Positions 34,145 to 43,435 are shown, counted from the stretch's first letter. The stretch: 64,000 bases of DNA from Actinomycetota bacterium (GCA_030684515.1 JAUXVJ010000024.1:227663-291662); one strand, 5' to 3'. Numbers and translations: made by a program. Notes: a model not told the origin generated them from the sequence alone.

Positions 34145-35242
34145 CTAGTAACCCAAGCCGACGAGCAGTGCCTCGCGGTGCTGCGCGGGAGTGCCGAACA
34201 GTGCCGAGGTGCTGCGTGAGCGACGGAAGTACAGATGCGCTGGGTGCTCCCAGGTGTAGCCGATGCCACCGTGCACGCGGATGTTGGTGAGCGTGGCGTT
34301 GGTGTACGCCTCTGAGCAGGAGACCTTGGCCAGGCTTGCTGCCAGTGCCAGATCGTCTTGGCCTTCAGCTGCCTTGTCGGCTGCATCCTCTGCAGCGCCG
34401 CGGGCCTTCTCCACCTCAACCAGGGTGTTCGCGCACATGTGCTTGATGGCCTGGAATGAGCCGATGATGCGACCGAACTGCACGCGGATCTTGGCGTACT
34501 CCACGAACATGTTCATGACTGCCGTTGCGCCACCGAGCTGCTCGCTGGCGGTAAGGATCGCTGCGAGTTGCTGCAGCTGCTTCACGGTGTCTTCTGACTC
34601 GGCCAGCAATGTTGCCGGGGCGTTGGTGAAGCTGATCGAGCCCTGCGGGCGGGTCAGGTCAATGGCGTTGAGCTCGGTGCGGGTGACGTCTGCCGCATTG
34701 ACGGCGAAGATGCCGACGCTGCTTGGCGTTGCTGCGGTGACCACATAGAAGGTGGCGCCACCGTTGTCGAGCACGAAGCTCTTGGACCCGGTGACGGTCC
34801 AGGCATCACCGGACTTGCTCGCCTTTGTCTCATGTGCCACGACGGGCCATTCGCCTGCGGCTTCGGTCAACGCCAGCGCTGCGGTTGCCTCGCCTGCGGC
34901 AAGGGCCTCCAGGTAGGGCTTCTTCACAGCATTGTCGGTGCAGAGCAGGAAAGGCAAGGTGCCAAGGGCTGCGCTGGAGAGCATCGGCAGCGGGGCCAGC
35001 GTGCGACCGAACTCCTGCAGCACCGCGCCGAGTTCGGCATAGCCGGCTCCTTGACCACCGAATTCCTCGGGGATTACCAGCCCGGCAAGGCCAAGGCCCT
35101 GCGAGAGCTTCAACCAGGCGTCAGCTGGCACTGTCTCTTTGCCATCGGCGATGCGCTGCACCTTGTCGATGGGGTAATTGGCGTCCAGATAATCGGCAAC
35201 TGCGCTGCGGAGAGCCTCGCGCTCTTCGGACATGCTCGACAT
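34145..35242 (-). CDS. acyl-CoA dehydrogenase, small/partner subunit
   Basis: The product is 365 residues. It has VIPEEFGGQGAGYAELGAVL, GAVLQEFGRTLAP, a middle domain of the acyl-CoA dehydrogenase fold and a C-terminal VHGGIGYTWEHPAHLYFRR. The FAD-contact motif is less conserved than in the partner. It comes first in the cluster, so the promoter should lie in the 138 bases before 35242. There, an 8-bp inverted repeat CGGCCTCA/TGAGGCCG (35244-35251, 35289-35296) might be a regulator site (weak). ATG 35242 follows GAGG; ATG 35233 is an alternative. Confidence 0.88.
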   Translation of the reverse strand: MSSMSEEREALRSAVADYLDANYPIDKVQRIADGKETVPADAWLKLSQGLGLAGLVIPEEFGGQGAGYAELGAVLQEFGRTLAPLPMLSSAALGTLPFLLCTDNAVKKPYLEALAAGEATAALALTEAAGEWPVVAHETKASKSGDAWTVTGSKSFVLDNGGATFYVVTAATPSSVGIFAVNAADVTRTELNAIDLTRPQGSISFTNAPATLLAESEDTVKQLQQLAAILTASEQLGGATAVMNMFVEYAKIRVQFGRIIGSFQAIKHMCANTLVEVEKARGAAEDAADKAAEGQDDLALAASLAKVSCSEAYTNATLTNIRVHGGIGYTWEHPAHLYFRRSRSTSALFGTPAQHREALLVGLGY

Positions 35243-35380
35243 GCGGCCTCACTTTCAGGGGATTTCCTGAATCGTGCCAGATCACCGATGAGGCCGTGGG
35301 CGAAAGAGGGTAATTGTTTACCGAGATCTCTAGTCACCGTTGGGGGTGAAGCCGGCGCATGCCGCGCGCGTTGGAATCCC

Positions 35381-35743
35381 TCAGGCCTCGACGAAGCCAA
35401 GCTTCTTGACTACGTACGTGTTCATCGATTCCTGTCGTTCAGCGGCCTCAAGCGCGACTCTCTTGTGCAGGTCAGCTCCAAGTCGCAGGTTGAATTTGCC
35501 GGAGAAGGTCCGCTCGTCCCAGGGAGCCGGGATCTGTTCATCTTGAGCGAGCATGTCCTGCAGGACTTCTTCAACAACAGACGTCAATCCAGCGAGGGCA
35601 GCTTCGCGCGTTTCCGCGATCCACGATAGCGACGGGAACTCCACAACGGTCGCGATGAAGTCATTGTCCTTCACCGACCAACCAAGCCGATAGGTGTAAT
35701 GGTCAGCCTGTGGGGCAGCCTTCGCCTTACTCTTCGTCGTCAT
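35381..35743 (-). CDS. HicB-family antitoxin
   Basis: The product is 120 residues. It has a HicB pattern (HYTYRLGWSVKDNDFIATVV, EFPSLSWIAETREAALAGL) followed by a CopG-like end, GKFNLRLGADLHKRVALEAA. It starts inside the last codons of the HicA-like gene (17-base overlap), so the two are coupled. This is a second HicAB module, unrelated in sequence to the one at 27 kb. It would block HicA and repress the promoter. Confidence 0.85.
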   Translation of the reverse strand: MTTKSKAKAAPQADHYTYRLGWSVKDNDFIATVVEFPSLSWIAETREAALAGLTSVVEEVLQDMLAQDEQIPAPWDERTFSGKFNLRLGADLHKRVALEAAERQESMNTYVVKKLGFVEA

Positions 35744-35987
35744 CGTCGGCCTCCTTCTTTGCGATTGCCGCGAGCACCTGTCGGACTTGGTACTCCTTGG
35801 CCTTGCCGTGATGGTTCTGGATGTTCACTCGTGGATCGCCTGGCCATGAAGTCTTGAACACCGCATGCGATGTCGCGCTGCTGCGCGGCATTCCGAAGTG
35901 GTGCTCGCAGACCTTGAGCAAGTCTTGGTATCGGACGTTCCTTGGGTTGTTCCTCATGTCGGCGACAAGCTTGGCTACCGACGACAT
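35727..35987 (-). CDS. HicA-family mRNA interferase toxin
   Basis: The product is 86 residues from ATG 35987. It has the typical SHAVFKTSWPGDPRVNIQNH (with the catalytic His) and KAKEYQVRQVLAAI ending, then an acidic tail (DDDDEE). HicA cleaves mRNA. Directly upstream is a repeated GTACCACTAGC element that probably carries the operator. The gene precedes hicB, as usual. Confidence 0.85.
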   Translation of the reverse strand: MSSVAKLVADMRNNPRNVRYQDLLKVCEHHFGMPRSSATSHAVFKTSWPGDPRVNIQNHHGKAKEYQVRQVLAAIAKKEADDDDEE

Positions 35988-35995
35988 GAGGAATA

Positions 35996-36018
35996 GTACC
36001 ACTAGCGGTACCACTAGC
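35996..36018. promoter_or_regulatory. tandem repeat operator upstream of hicAB
   Basis: GTACCACTAGC occurs twice, at 35996-36006 and 36008-36018, with a 12-base period, nine bases before the hicA start. On the minus strand a TACTAT (near 35993-35998) could be the -10. The position fits autoregulatory binding by HicB, with a leader of only a few bases. Confidence 0.5.
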
Positions 36019-36041
36019 TGGAGTCCACAACCTCGAAGGTG

Positions 36042-36251
36042 TCATGCGACTTGTACAGCGTCCTTGAGTTTGAGCGGCACGGTCTCGGGAAATGAGATCA
36101 CCAGGTGCCGACCCAGCGCGATGGCAACGCGAGCCAAGGTGTCGACGCGATTGCCGCTTCCCCCGCCTTCTTCCAAGCGGGAGATGACCGACTGCGTGGT
36201 CCCCATGCGCTGCGCAAGTTCACGCTGACTCAGGCCGGACCCGGTGCGCAA
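36042..36251 (-). CDS. XRE-family HTH protein, short or N-terminally truncated
   Basis: The product is 69 residues, starting at TTG 36251. It contains a full HTH (LSQRELAQRMGTTQSVISRL) and ALGRHLVISF at the end. Homologues usually have a longer N-terminus; here an in-frame stop lies just upstream, so the gene may be a remnant or a natural short form. It follows the MFS gene stop by four bases and precedes the HicAB promoter. It could regulate either neighbour or be the antitoxin of a lost toxin. Confidence 0.6.
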   Translation of the reverse strand: MRTGSGLSQRELAQRMGTTQSVISRLEEGGGSGNRVDTLARVAIALGRHLVISFPETVPLKLKDAVQVA

Positions 36252-36255
36252 CTCG

Positions 36256-37983
36256 CTAAACGCGAACGCCCGATGTCATGACCACATGACGTGGCGGATG
36301 GTTGGCGTCGATGCTGGCGATCTCTTCAACATCGCGCCAGCCCTGGGCGTGCACCACGATCCGGTACTCCCCCGGCTCGGGAAGGGTCGCGGAGTAATTG
36401 CCCTTGGCGTCGGTGCGCTCCCAATCGATCTGCTCACCCTGCAAAGTGGAGAAGACCAGTTGGGCGTTGTTGATCCCGATGCCGTCTGTATTGGTGACGC
36501 GGCCATGCAGGACGAACTCATGCGGACGCTCAGTCATCAGCTCTGCCTCTTGATGAGCCAGCGCATCTGCCCCAGCAGAGACCGCCACATTTGCCTCGTC
36601 GAGATTGCGTGGCAGGAACCAGGCCACGAAGGCGGCAATAAGTGCAGCGATTGCTGCACCGATGTAGACGAGTTGGAATGCCGCCAGCTGGGGCAGCACT
36701 GCGCCACCGGCGACTTGGAGCGTGATTCCCGTCAGGATCGCTGCGACCGCTGCACTGGAAACCGAGGTGCCCATCGTGCGCATGACGTTGTTGAGGCCGT
36801 TGGCAGCAGAGGTCTCCGAGATCGGCACCACACGCATGATGATGTTGGGCGCCGCTGAGAAGGCGATCATGGTTCCGCCGGAGACGATGATCGCGCCGAC
36901 TGCGATCTCCCAGACCGACGAGACGAAGTAATAGCGATAGGCGTATCCGGCGGCAAGAATCAGACAGCCGACGAGCATTGCGCGCTTAGGTCCGAACTGC
37001 GTGACGATACGCGCGCCTACTGGGGCCATGCCCACCATCGCAGCCGCCGATGGCAACAGGACAAGACCCGATTGGAACACCGTCAGACCAAAGCCATAGC
37101 CAGTACTCGTTGGCATCTCAAGCATCTGGGTGCTGGTCAAGATATTGGCGTACATCGAAATGCCGACGACGAAGGTGGCGATGTTGGTGAGCATCACTGG
37201 CTTGTGCATCGTGGTGCGCAGATCGATGACCGGCTGACTGACGCGAAGCTCGAGAGGTATCCACAACGCGAACAGCACTGCTGCTATCGCAAACAGGCCA
37301 AGGATCGAAGGATTGGTCCAACCCCAGTGCTCGCCCTTGGTGATGGCCAGCAGCAGTGCCGTCAACCAAAGTGAGATGAGACCGGCGCCGGCGTAGTCGA
37401 ATTTGCCGCCGCTGCGAATGGGCGATTCAGGGACGACGAACAGGATCGCGATCAAACTGAGAGTGCCGGTGATGGCTGAGACGCCGAAGATCGCGTGCCA
37501 GCCGAGAGTCTGGTAGATCAAACCGCCCAGCGGCAGCCCGATGCCCGCGCCGATGCCCATCGTGCCGCTCATCAACGCGATCGCGCCGGGCAGCTTCTGC
37601 GGCGGAATCTGATCGCGCATGATGCTCATGCCGATCGGGATCAAGGCCATCGCAAAGCCCTGAAGGATTCTTGCCACGAGCATCTGCCCGAATGTGACGC
37701 CAAAAGTGCCGATCAGGGAACCGAGGATCAGCACCAGGAGGCTGAGGATCATCATCCGGCGCTTGCCGTACATGTCGGCGAGCTTGGCCACCGAGGGGAT
37801 TGCGACCGAGCTGGAGATCAAGGTTGCGGTGATCAACCACGAGGCTTGTTCGGGCGTGCAATTGAGCAGCGCCGGGATTTCAGAAAGCAGCGGGATGAAG
37901 ACCGTCTGCATGATGGACACCACGGCCCCACTGACAGCCAGCACGGCAATGATGGCGTTCGGCGAGTACGTGCGAGTCTTCAA
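36256..37983 (-). CDS. MFS multidrug exporter (DHA2-like) with C-terminal carboxypeptidase-regulatory-like domain
   Basis: The product is 575 residues with 14 predicted helices. It shows DMYGKRRMMI between helices 2 and 3 (MFS motif A) and GIGLPLGGLIYQTLGW (motif C-like). After the last helix, from about residue 490, a tail FVLHGRVTNTDGIGINNAQL ... ATLPEPGEYRIVVHAQGW forms a CarboxypepD_reg-like beta sandwich, unusual for an MFS protein. The start is taken as TTG 37983 because AAGGAG lies nine bases upstream; an earlier in-frame TTG/GTG (38025/38019) would place the operator inside the gene. The exported substrate is unknown. Confidence 0.75.
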   Translation of the reverse strand: MKTRTYSPNAIIAVLAVSGAVVSIMQTVFIPLLSEIPALLNCTPEQASWLITATLISSSVAIPSVAKLADMYGKRRMMILSLLVLILGSLIGTFGVTFGQMLVARILQGFAMALIPIGMSIMRDQIPPQKLPGAIALMSGTMGIGAGIGLPLGGLIYQTLGWHAIFGVSAITGTLSLIAILFVVPESPIRSGGKFDYAGAGLISLWLTALLLAITKGEHWGWTNPSILGLFAIAAVLFALWIPLELRVSQPVIDLRTTMHKPVMLTNIATFVVGISMYANILTSTQMLEMPTSTGYGFGLTVFQSGLVLLPSAAAMVGMAPVGARIVTQFGPKRAMLVGCLILAAGYAYRYYFVSSVWEIAVGAIIVSGGTMIAFSAAPNIIMRVVPISETSAANGLNNVMRTMGTSVSSAAVAAILTGITLQVAGGAVLPQLAAFQLVYIGAAIAALIAAFVAWFLPRNLDEANVAVSAGADALAHQEAELMTERPHEFVLHGRVTNTDGIGINNAQLVFSTLQGEQIDWERTDAKGNYSATLPEPGEYRIVVHAQGWRDVEEIASIDANHPPRHVVMTSGVRV

Positions 37984-38003
37984 ATTAAGTCGCTCCTTGG
38001 AAA

Positions 38004-38019
38004 GTGAACGCTCGTTCAC
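38004..38019. promoter_or_regulatory. TetR-type operator before the MFS gene
   Basis: GTGAACGCTCGTTCAC is a perfect 7-bp inverted repeat with a 2-base centre, the form of many TetR-family operators. It lies between a TATACT (38025-38030 on the minus strand, a possible -10) and the AAGGAG of the MFS gene. No tetR gene is next to it, so the regulator is encoded elsewhere. Confidence 0.6.
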
Positions 38020-38045
38020 TGCCAAGTATATGCTCCAGCGTTCAA

Positions 38046-40016
38046 CTACTGGACACCCTCAGTCTCCTTGAAGCCCTCATCGAGCCTCTTCAAGGCGCCG
38101 ATCACGGTTGATCGCTCAGTGGTGAACCAGAACGGGGGCATGCTGGCCCGCAATGCTCGCGAGTAGCCAGCCGTGGCAAGCCTTGAATCCAGCACGGCGA
38201 CCACGCCCTTGTCGTTGAGGCTGCGAATCAAACGGCCCGCGCCTTGAGCCAGCAGTAGCCCGGCTTTGGGAACAGCAATACTGCGAAAGCCCGAACCACC
38301 AGCGTCATCGATGGCCTGCTGCCGTGCCGCTACCAGCGGATCATCAGGTCTGGGGAAGGGAATGCGGTCAATGACCACGCAGATGCAGGACTCCCCTGGC
38401 ACATCAACTCCTTGCCACAGCGACACTGTGCCGAGCAATGTGGTTCCTGGTCGATCGGCGAAGCTCTTCACCAGCGGTCCAACCGCATCGCCGCGCTTGT
38501 GCACCAGTAGTGGGTACTTCTCAGTGTTCAGGCGAACCTGTAGATATTCAGCCGCTCGTTCCACTCCGCGCCAACTGGAGAACAGCGCGAGCGTTCGCCC
38601 ACCGGCAGCTTCAATCAGTTCGGCCAGGGTGTCCAGGGCTTCCATCGGCACGCCGTCGCGATTGGGTGCTGGCAGTTCACTGGCGACGTAGAGGATGCCC
38701 TGCTTGGCGTGATCAAAGGGTGAGCCGACGTCCATCGTGGTGACGGGCTCCTTGGTCAGGCCAAGACTGGCGACAAGTGAGTCGAAGCCGCCGCCAACGG
38801 TCAGTGTTGCGCTGGTCAGCACCACTGGCGAGCGACTGAAGAGCGACTCGCGGAGCAAGCCGCCGACGGACAATGGGGCTCTTCGCAGAATAGGCGCGCG
38901 GTTCTCGCCCGGGTCAATCCATACGACTTCGCGATCATCGGCGATGAGCATCCCGCCGGACGTGTCATTGAGTTCTTCAACTGCGGCCTTGGCCTGCTGC
39001 AGGCGAGCAAGCGCATCTGGATCAGCAGTTTCCTTGTTGCTGTTCAGGACCGTCATCACCTTGTGACTGGCATCGCGCAGCAAGGTCAGCGCAAGAATCA
39101 ATTCGTCTGGCAGTGGCTGCAGTCGCGTTGGCCCTGGCAGGTCCAGCGCTGCCTCGCGCAGTGCTTCGTCGAGTGCATCCAGCGCATCACGCAACTGCTC
39201 GAGGATCGCCTCCTCAACAAAGCGACTTGCTCTGCTGATCGTTCTCTCAGCCAGCGCAATGCTGAGTTCAGCGGTGAGCGCACTTGTCGCGCGATCAACA
39301 AGTTCATGGCCTTCGTCGATGATGACTGCGGCGTGCTCTGGCAGAACCGGAATGCCTTCAAGAGCATCAACGGCAAGCATCGCGTGATTGGTGATCACGA
39401 TGTCGGCTTCATTTGCCTTGGCTCGTCGCTTGGCGGTGAAGCAGTCCTGCCCGTACACGCACTTTGTCTCGCCCACACACTCGCGACGTCCGACTGACAG
39501 GCTGCGCCACACACGCGAATCGATCTCGTCGTCGTACTCATCGCGATCGCCGGTCTCGGTCTGCTCTGCCCAGGCGCGCACCGCAACTACCTGTTGACCC
39601 AGTGCGCTGCGTGGGGTGTCGAACAGCGCTTCCGTGTCATCCTCAGCAGGCGAGCCGTGCAGCTTCTGCAGGCAGATGTAGTTGTTGCGACCCTTGAGCA
39701 CGGCGTAGGTGACTGGCCGGTGGAGCTGGCCTTCAAGAGCAGCAGTCAGTCGCGGGAGGTCGTTCTCAATCAACTGGCGCTGCAGTGCAAGTGTTGCCGT
39801 GGCAACAATGACTGAGTCGTTGGTGGCTACCGCATGCAGTGCTGCTGGTACGAGATAGCCCAGAGACTTTCCGGTGCCGGTGCCAGCCTGGATGATGGCG
39901 TGACCGCCACCCTCAATTGAGTCAGCCACTGCTTGTGCCATTGCGTGCTGACCCTCGCGCCTTTCACCGCCGATCGACTCAACTACGGCGTCGAGGGCAT
40001 CATCAAGTTCAGACAC
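38046..40016 (-). CDS. dinG: DinG-family ATP-dependent DNA helicase
   Basis: The product is 656 residues from GTG 40016, which overlaps the hflX stop. It shows motif I GTGTGKSLGYLVPA, motif Ia TATLALQRQL, an iron-sulfur cysteine set (C..C..C..C between about 175 and 215, including RRECVGETKCVYGQDC), ITNHAMLAVDAL, DEGH and late motifs TVSLWQGVDVPG and QGAGRLIRSLNDKG. DinG helicases unwind DNA forks and R-loops. The family is often SOS-induced; no LexA box was seen here. It is the last gene of the hflX-dinG unit. Confidence 0.88.
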   Translation of the reverse strand: MSELDDALDAVVESIGGERREGQHAMAQAVADSIEGGGHAIIQAGTGTGKSLGYLVPAALHAVATNDSVIVATATLALQRQLIENDLPRLTAALEGQLHRPVTYAVLKGRNNYICLQKLHGSPAEDDTEALFDTPRSALGQQVVAVRAWAEQTETGDRDEYDDEIDSRVWRSLSVGRRECVGETKCVYGQDCFTAKRRAKANEADIVITNHAMLAVDALEGIPVLPEHAAVIIDEGHELVDRATSALTAELSIALAERTISRASRFVEEAILEQLRDALDALDEALREAALDLPGPTRLQPLPDELILALTLLRDASHKVMTVLNSNKETADPDALARLQQAKAAVEELNDTSGGMLIADDREVVWIDPGENRAPILRRAPLSVGGLLRESLFSRSPVVLTSATLTVGGGFDSLVASLGLTKEPVTTMDVGSPFDHAKQGILYVASELPAPNRDGVPMEALDTLAELIEAAGGRTLALFSSWRGVERAAEYLQVRLNTEKYPLLVHKRGDAVGPLVKSFADRPGTTLLGTVSLWQGVDVPGESCICVVIDRIPFPRPDDPLVAARQQAIDDAGGSGFRSIAVPKAGLLLAQGAGRLIRSLNDKGVVAVLDSRLATAGYSRALRASMPPFWFTTERSTVIGALKRLDEGFKETEGVQ

Positions 40017-41415
40017 GCGCTGCCTGGAGCACGTTCGCGAGGTACTTGGGCACACGGGCATGCACATGCGTGCCTTCAGGAAGGTGGTCAAGGTCGATGA
40101 CATCGCCGAGTTCATGCACGCGCGAGATGAGATCACCGCGCGAGTAGGGCACGACCAGATCCACCTCTTGCATCAACTGCGGAAGGTCTTCTTCAATGGC
40201 CAGCAGCAGTTCTTCGATGCCTTGGCCAGTGAGCGCTGAGACCACAACAGCATGAGGTTCGCGGCGCAGCAGAGTGACGAGCTGATCCTGCTCGGCTTGA
40301 TCGGCCTTGTTGATGACGATCAGTTCAGGGATGGCATTGGCCTCTATGTCGTTGAGCACCTCGCGCACTGCAGCGATCTGCTCTTCAGGTGCTTCATCGC
40401 TTCCGTCGACCACGTGGATGATCAAGTCAGCACCTTTGACTTCCTCAAGGCTCGATCGGAAGGCCTCAACGAGTTGGTGCGGAAGGTGACGCACAAAGCC
40501 AACAGTGTCCGTGAGGGTGAACTCCTTACCGGCTGGAGTCTTGGTCTTGCGAATGGTCGGATCAAGGGTGGCGAACAGCGCATTCTCAACGAGCACTCCG
40601 GCACCTGTGATGCGGTTCAGCAGGCTGGACTTGCCGGCGTTGGTGTAGCCAACGATCGCCACAGCAGGCACGGCAGCACGACGACGCATCGAGCGCTGAG
40701 TGGTGCGCGCCTTCTCCATCTCCTTGAGTTCGCGGCGCAGCTTGGTCATCTGGGCGCGAATACGGCGGCGGTCAGTCTCGATCTTGGTTTCACCAGGACC
40801 TCGAGTACCCACACCGCCGCTTGCGCCACCGGCACGACCACCGGCCTGACGTGAGAGTGATTCACCCCAACCACGAAGTCGAGGCAGCAGGTACTGCATC
40901 TGGGCCAAGCTGACCTGCGCCTTGCCCTCTCGACTGCGCGCATGCTGGGCGAAGATGTCAAGAATCAACCAGGTGCGATCGACAACCTTGACCTTCAGTA
41001 CCTCTTCAAGCTTGCGCAGCTGGCTGGGGCTGAGTTCTCCGTCGCAGATCACCGTGTCAGCCCCAAGGGCAACGACCAGCGCGCGCAGTTCGATGGCCTT
41101 GCCCGAGCCAAGGTAAGTGGCCGGGTCTGGTGAATCGCGACGCTGAATCACGCCTTCGAGCACTTCAGAGCCTGCAGTCTCAGCCAGCAGCGCGAGTTCT
41201 TTCATGCTGCGGTCGGCCTGAGCCTGATTGCCTTCAGTCCACACTCCGGCGAGGATCACCCGCTCAAGGCGAACCTGGCGATACTCGACCTCGGAGATGT
41301 CCTGGAGTTCAGTGCTGAGCCCAGCAACACGGCGAAGCGCATTGCGCTCCTCAAGTTCAAGGCCGTCGTAGGCGCCCAGACTCAGATCGTCGGGTTCAAA
41401 ATCTCGCTCAGTCAT
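40009..41415 (-). CDS. hflX: GTPase HflX
   Basis: The product is 468 residues. The N-terminal HflX domain contains DTVICDGELSPSQLRKLEE and RTWLILDIFAQHARSREGKA. The G domain has GYTNAGKSSLLNRIT (G1), DTVGFVRHLPHQLVEAFRSS (G3 and switch) and NKADQ (G4). HflX binds ribosomal 50S subunits and rescues stalled or heat-damaged ribosomes. It lies six bases downstream of dapF on the same strand and overlaps dinG. Confidence 0.96.
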   Translation of the reverse strand: MTERDFEPDDLSLGAYDGLELEERNALRRVAGLSTELQDISEVEYRQVRLERVILAGVWTEGNQAQADRSMKELALLAETAGSEVLEGVIQRRDSPDPATYLGSGKAIELRALVVALGADTVICDGELSPSQLRKLEEVLKVKVVDRTWLILDIFAQHARSREGKAQVSLAQMQYLLPRLRGWGESLSRQAGGRAGGASGGVGTRGPGETKIETDRRRIRAQMTKLRRELKEMEKARTTQRSMRRRAAVPAVAIVGYTNAGKSSLLNRITGAGVLVENALFATLDPTIRKTKTPAGKEFTLTDTVGFVRHLPHQLVEAFRSSLEEVKGADLIIHVVDGSDEAPEEQIAAVREVLNDIEANAIPELIVINKADQAEQDQLVTLLRREPHAVVVSALTGQGIEELLLAIEEDLPQLMQEVDLVVPYSRGDLISRVHELGDVIDLDHLPEGTHVHARVPKYLANVLQAARV

Positions 41416-41421
41416 GTGCTC

Positions 41422-42279
41422 TCATGATGGCAGCAGAATGCTGCCTCGGGCTACCAGCACTGCCGGGCCGGTGAGCGTGAGATCCCAGTTCTCGAGTTGG
41501 TGCACGATCAACGTGCCTCCTGGCACATCCACCATGACGCCCTCGGGTGCCCGCAAATCAACGTTCGGGTAGCGCTGGGCGGCTGCCCAGGCCACTGCGC
41601 AGGCCCCGGTGCCACAGCTCATGGTTTCGCCCGATCCACGCTCATGCACCCGCATTGCCAAGTGATTCTCACCGCGACTGACGACATATTCGACATTCAC
41701 GCCATCAGGAAACAGTCCCGGCGGCAGCACAGCCGGAGGTACTTCCAGAGATCCGATTTCATCCAGATCATCAACGAAGGTCACCGCGTGCGGGTTGGGG
41801 ACGTGGACTCCGATGGCTGGCCAGAGCTCATCCTTGATCGCCACCAGCGGAATCGTGCTGGACGTCATGCCCACTGCGGGGCCCATATCCACCGTGACCG
41901 AGAGATCTGAGTTCATCCTGCATTCGCGCAGACCGGCGCGGGTGGCGATGACGACATCGGGGTCGGTGATCAGCCCGACCGCATCGAGGTAGCGCACAAA
42001 GACTCGGATGCCGTTGCCGCACATCTCGGCAATCGAACCGTCGGCATTGCGGTAGTCCATGAAGAACTCCGCGGAGTGAGCCAGATGCGCAAACTCAGGC
42101 ACGAGATGGGTGCGCACAATGCGCAGCACGCCATCGCCGCCGATGCCTTCGTGGCGGTTGCAGAGGAAGCGAACTTCATCGACAGACAGGTCTCGTCGAC
42201 CATCAAGATCCGCGAAAATCACGAAATCATTGGCCGTGCCGTGGCCTTTGGTGAAGGCGATCTCGTTTAGCGCAGCCAT
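41422..42279 (-). CDS. dapF: diaminopimelate epimerase
   Basis: The product is 285 residues, the family length. The two catalytic cysteines are in MCGNGIRVF and SCGTGACAVAWA, and the N-terminal GHGTANDFVIFAD is typical. It converts LL- to meso-diaminopimelate for lysine and peptidoglycan synthesis. The start is an ATG with no competing start upstream. It lies between a glycosyltransferase gene (four bases upstream) and hflX. Confidence 0.97.
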   Translation of the reverse strand: MAALNEIAFTKGHGTANDFVIFADLDGRRDLSVDEVRFLCNRHEGIGGDGVLRIVRTHLVPEFAHLAHSAEFFMDYRNADGSIAEMCGNGIRVFVRYLDAVGLITDPDVVIATRAGLRECRMNSDLSVTVDMGPAVGMTSSTIPLVAIKDELWPAIGVHVPNPHAVTFVDDLDEIGSLEVPPAVLPPGLFPDGVNVEYVVSRGENHLAMRVHERGSGETMSCGTGACAVAWAAAQRYPNVDLRAPEGVMVDVPGGTLIVHQLENWDLTLTGPAVLVARGSILLPS

Positions 42280-42283
42280 CCTT

Positions 42284-43405
42284 CTAGCCTAGTGCGGCGG
42301 CGATTGCGTACTCCTGGTCCACGCGAGCCAGCACGCTTGGCCAGGCCTGGTCAGGAGTGTGCGTGCGATTGAACGTGGACAGCTGATCAAGCAAAGGACG
42401 ATGCGTTGCCAGGGTGGCGATGGCGTTGGCCATCCCAGCATCGGAGTCCACGAGCAGTCCCTCGAGGTAGTCGCGAATGAACTCCGTTGTGCCGGTCTGC
42501 GAACGAGCAATAACCGGCAACCCAGCGCAACGGGCTTCAAGTGCAGCGATGCCGAAGGACTCGCGGACAGACGGCTGCACATAGACATCGCTCAAGCCGA
42601 AGATCTCGCGAATGCCAGCATGATCAAGGCGTCCAGTGAAGGTGACGAGATCACCGAGATCGTGTTGACCCACATAGGCCTCTGCGCGGGTTCGCTCAGG
42701 GCCATCGCCAACGATCCGAAGGTGCAGATGCGCCTGAGCCCCCACCTGCGAGCGCACGCTCTTGAGGATCTTCAGCAGAGGCAGCGTGCGCTTGCGAGGT
42801 GCCAAGCGCATGACCGTCACCAGATTCAAGGTGCGCGGTTCGCGTGAACGCAGTGGCAGTGACCACTGCTGAGGGTCGATGCCGTTGGGCAGCACAGTGA
42901 CCGAACCAAGGGCCGGAACCGCAGCTTCGATGCGTCGCGCAGCAACATTGCTCACTGCGGTGATGCGCGCACCCCAGCGTGACCAATGAGCCAGGGAGTC
43001 ACTGAGCCGATAGCCAGGTGCGGCCAGCGGGCCCCACACACCGTGCACGGTGACGACGACAGGCAGGCCGAGCTGGTGGGCAGCGCGGACGGCTCCCCAG
43101 GCAAAGGGTGAGACCACGCCCACATGCACGTGGACGAGATCAACTGGCGAGTCCTTGAGCGTCTGCAGCACGTTTGCTCGGGTGCGCGGATGGATCGGCA
43201 GGCTGAAGGGCATCCGGGCAGTGACGCGATGCACCGGGATGTTGTCGATCTTCTCGGTGCCCGAGCGAACGAGGTGACCAGTGGTGGCCGTGATGATCTC
43301 AACCTGCTGCCCACGCATGTCCTGCTGTATTGCCAGCGCCCGAACCTGCGTTTCGATTCCGCCGGTGCGAGGCAGGTAGCAGTCACTGACATGGGCAATT
43401 CGCAC
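42284..43405 (-). CDS. GT4-family glycosyltransferase
   Basis: The product is 373 residues from GTG 43405. It has the N-terminal HVSDCYLPRTGGIETQVRAL, a middle HVHVGVVSPFAWGAVRAAH, VTVLPNGIDPQQW at the start of the second Rossmann domain and the EARCAGLPVIARSQTGTTE nucleotide-sugar motif (EX7E-like). It transfers a sugar from an NDP-sugar, perhaps in cell-envelope glycolipids. It is not clearly MshA or PimB. The gene is divergent from a PIG-L deacetylase with 30 bases between starts, a pairing that recalls MshA/MshB of mycothiol synthesis; that link is inference. Confidence 0.82.
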   Translation of the reverse strand: MRIAHVSDCYLPRTGGIETQVRALAIQQDMRGQQVEIITATTGHLVRSGTEKIDNIPVHRVTARMPFSLPIHPRTRANVLQTLKDSPVDLVHVHVGVVSPFAWGAVRAAHQLGLPVVVTVHGVWGPLAAPGYRLSDSLAHWSRWGARITAVSNVAARRIEAAVPALGSVTVLPNGIDPQQWSLPLRSREPRTLNLVTVMRLAPRKRTLPLLKILKSVRSQVGAQAHLHLRIVGDGPERTRAEAYVGQHDLGDLVTFTGRLDHAGIREIFGLSDVYVQPSVRESFGIAALEARCAGLPVIARSQTGTTEFIRDYLEGLLVDSDAGMANAIATLATHRPLLDQLSTFNRTHTPDQAWPSVLARVDQEYAIAAALG

Positions 43406-43435
43406 GTGGCGACCGTACGACAAGATAGGAAGATC

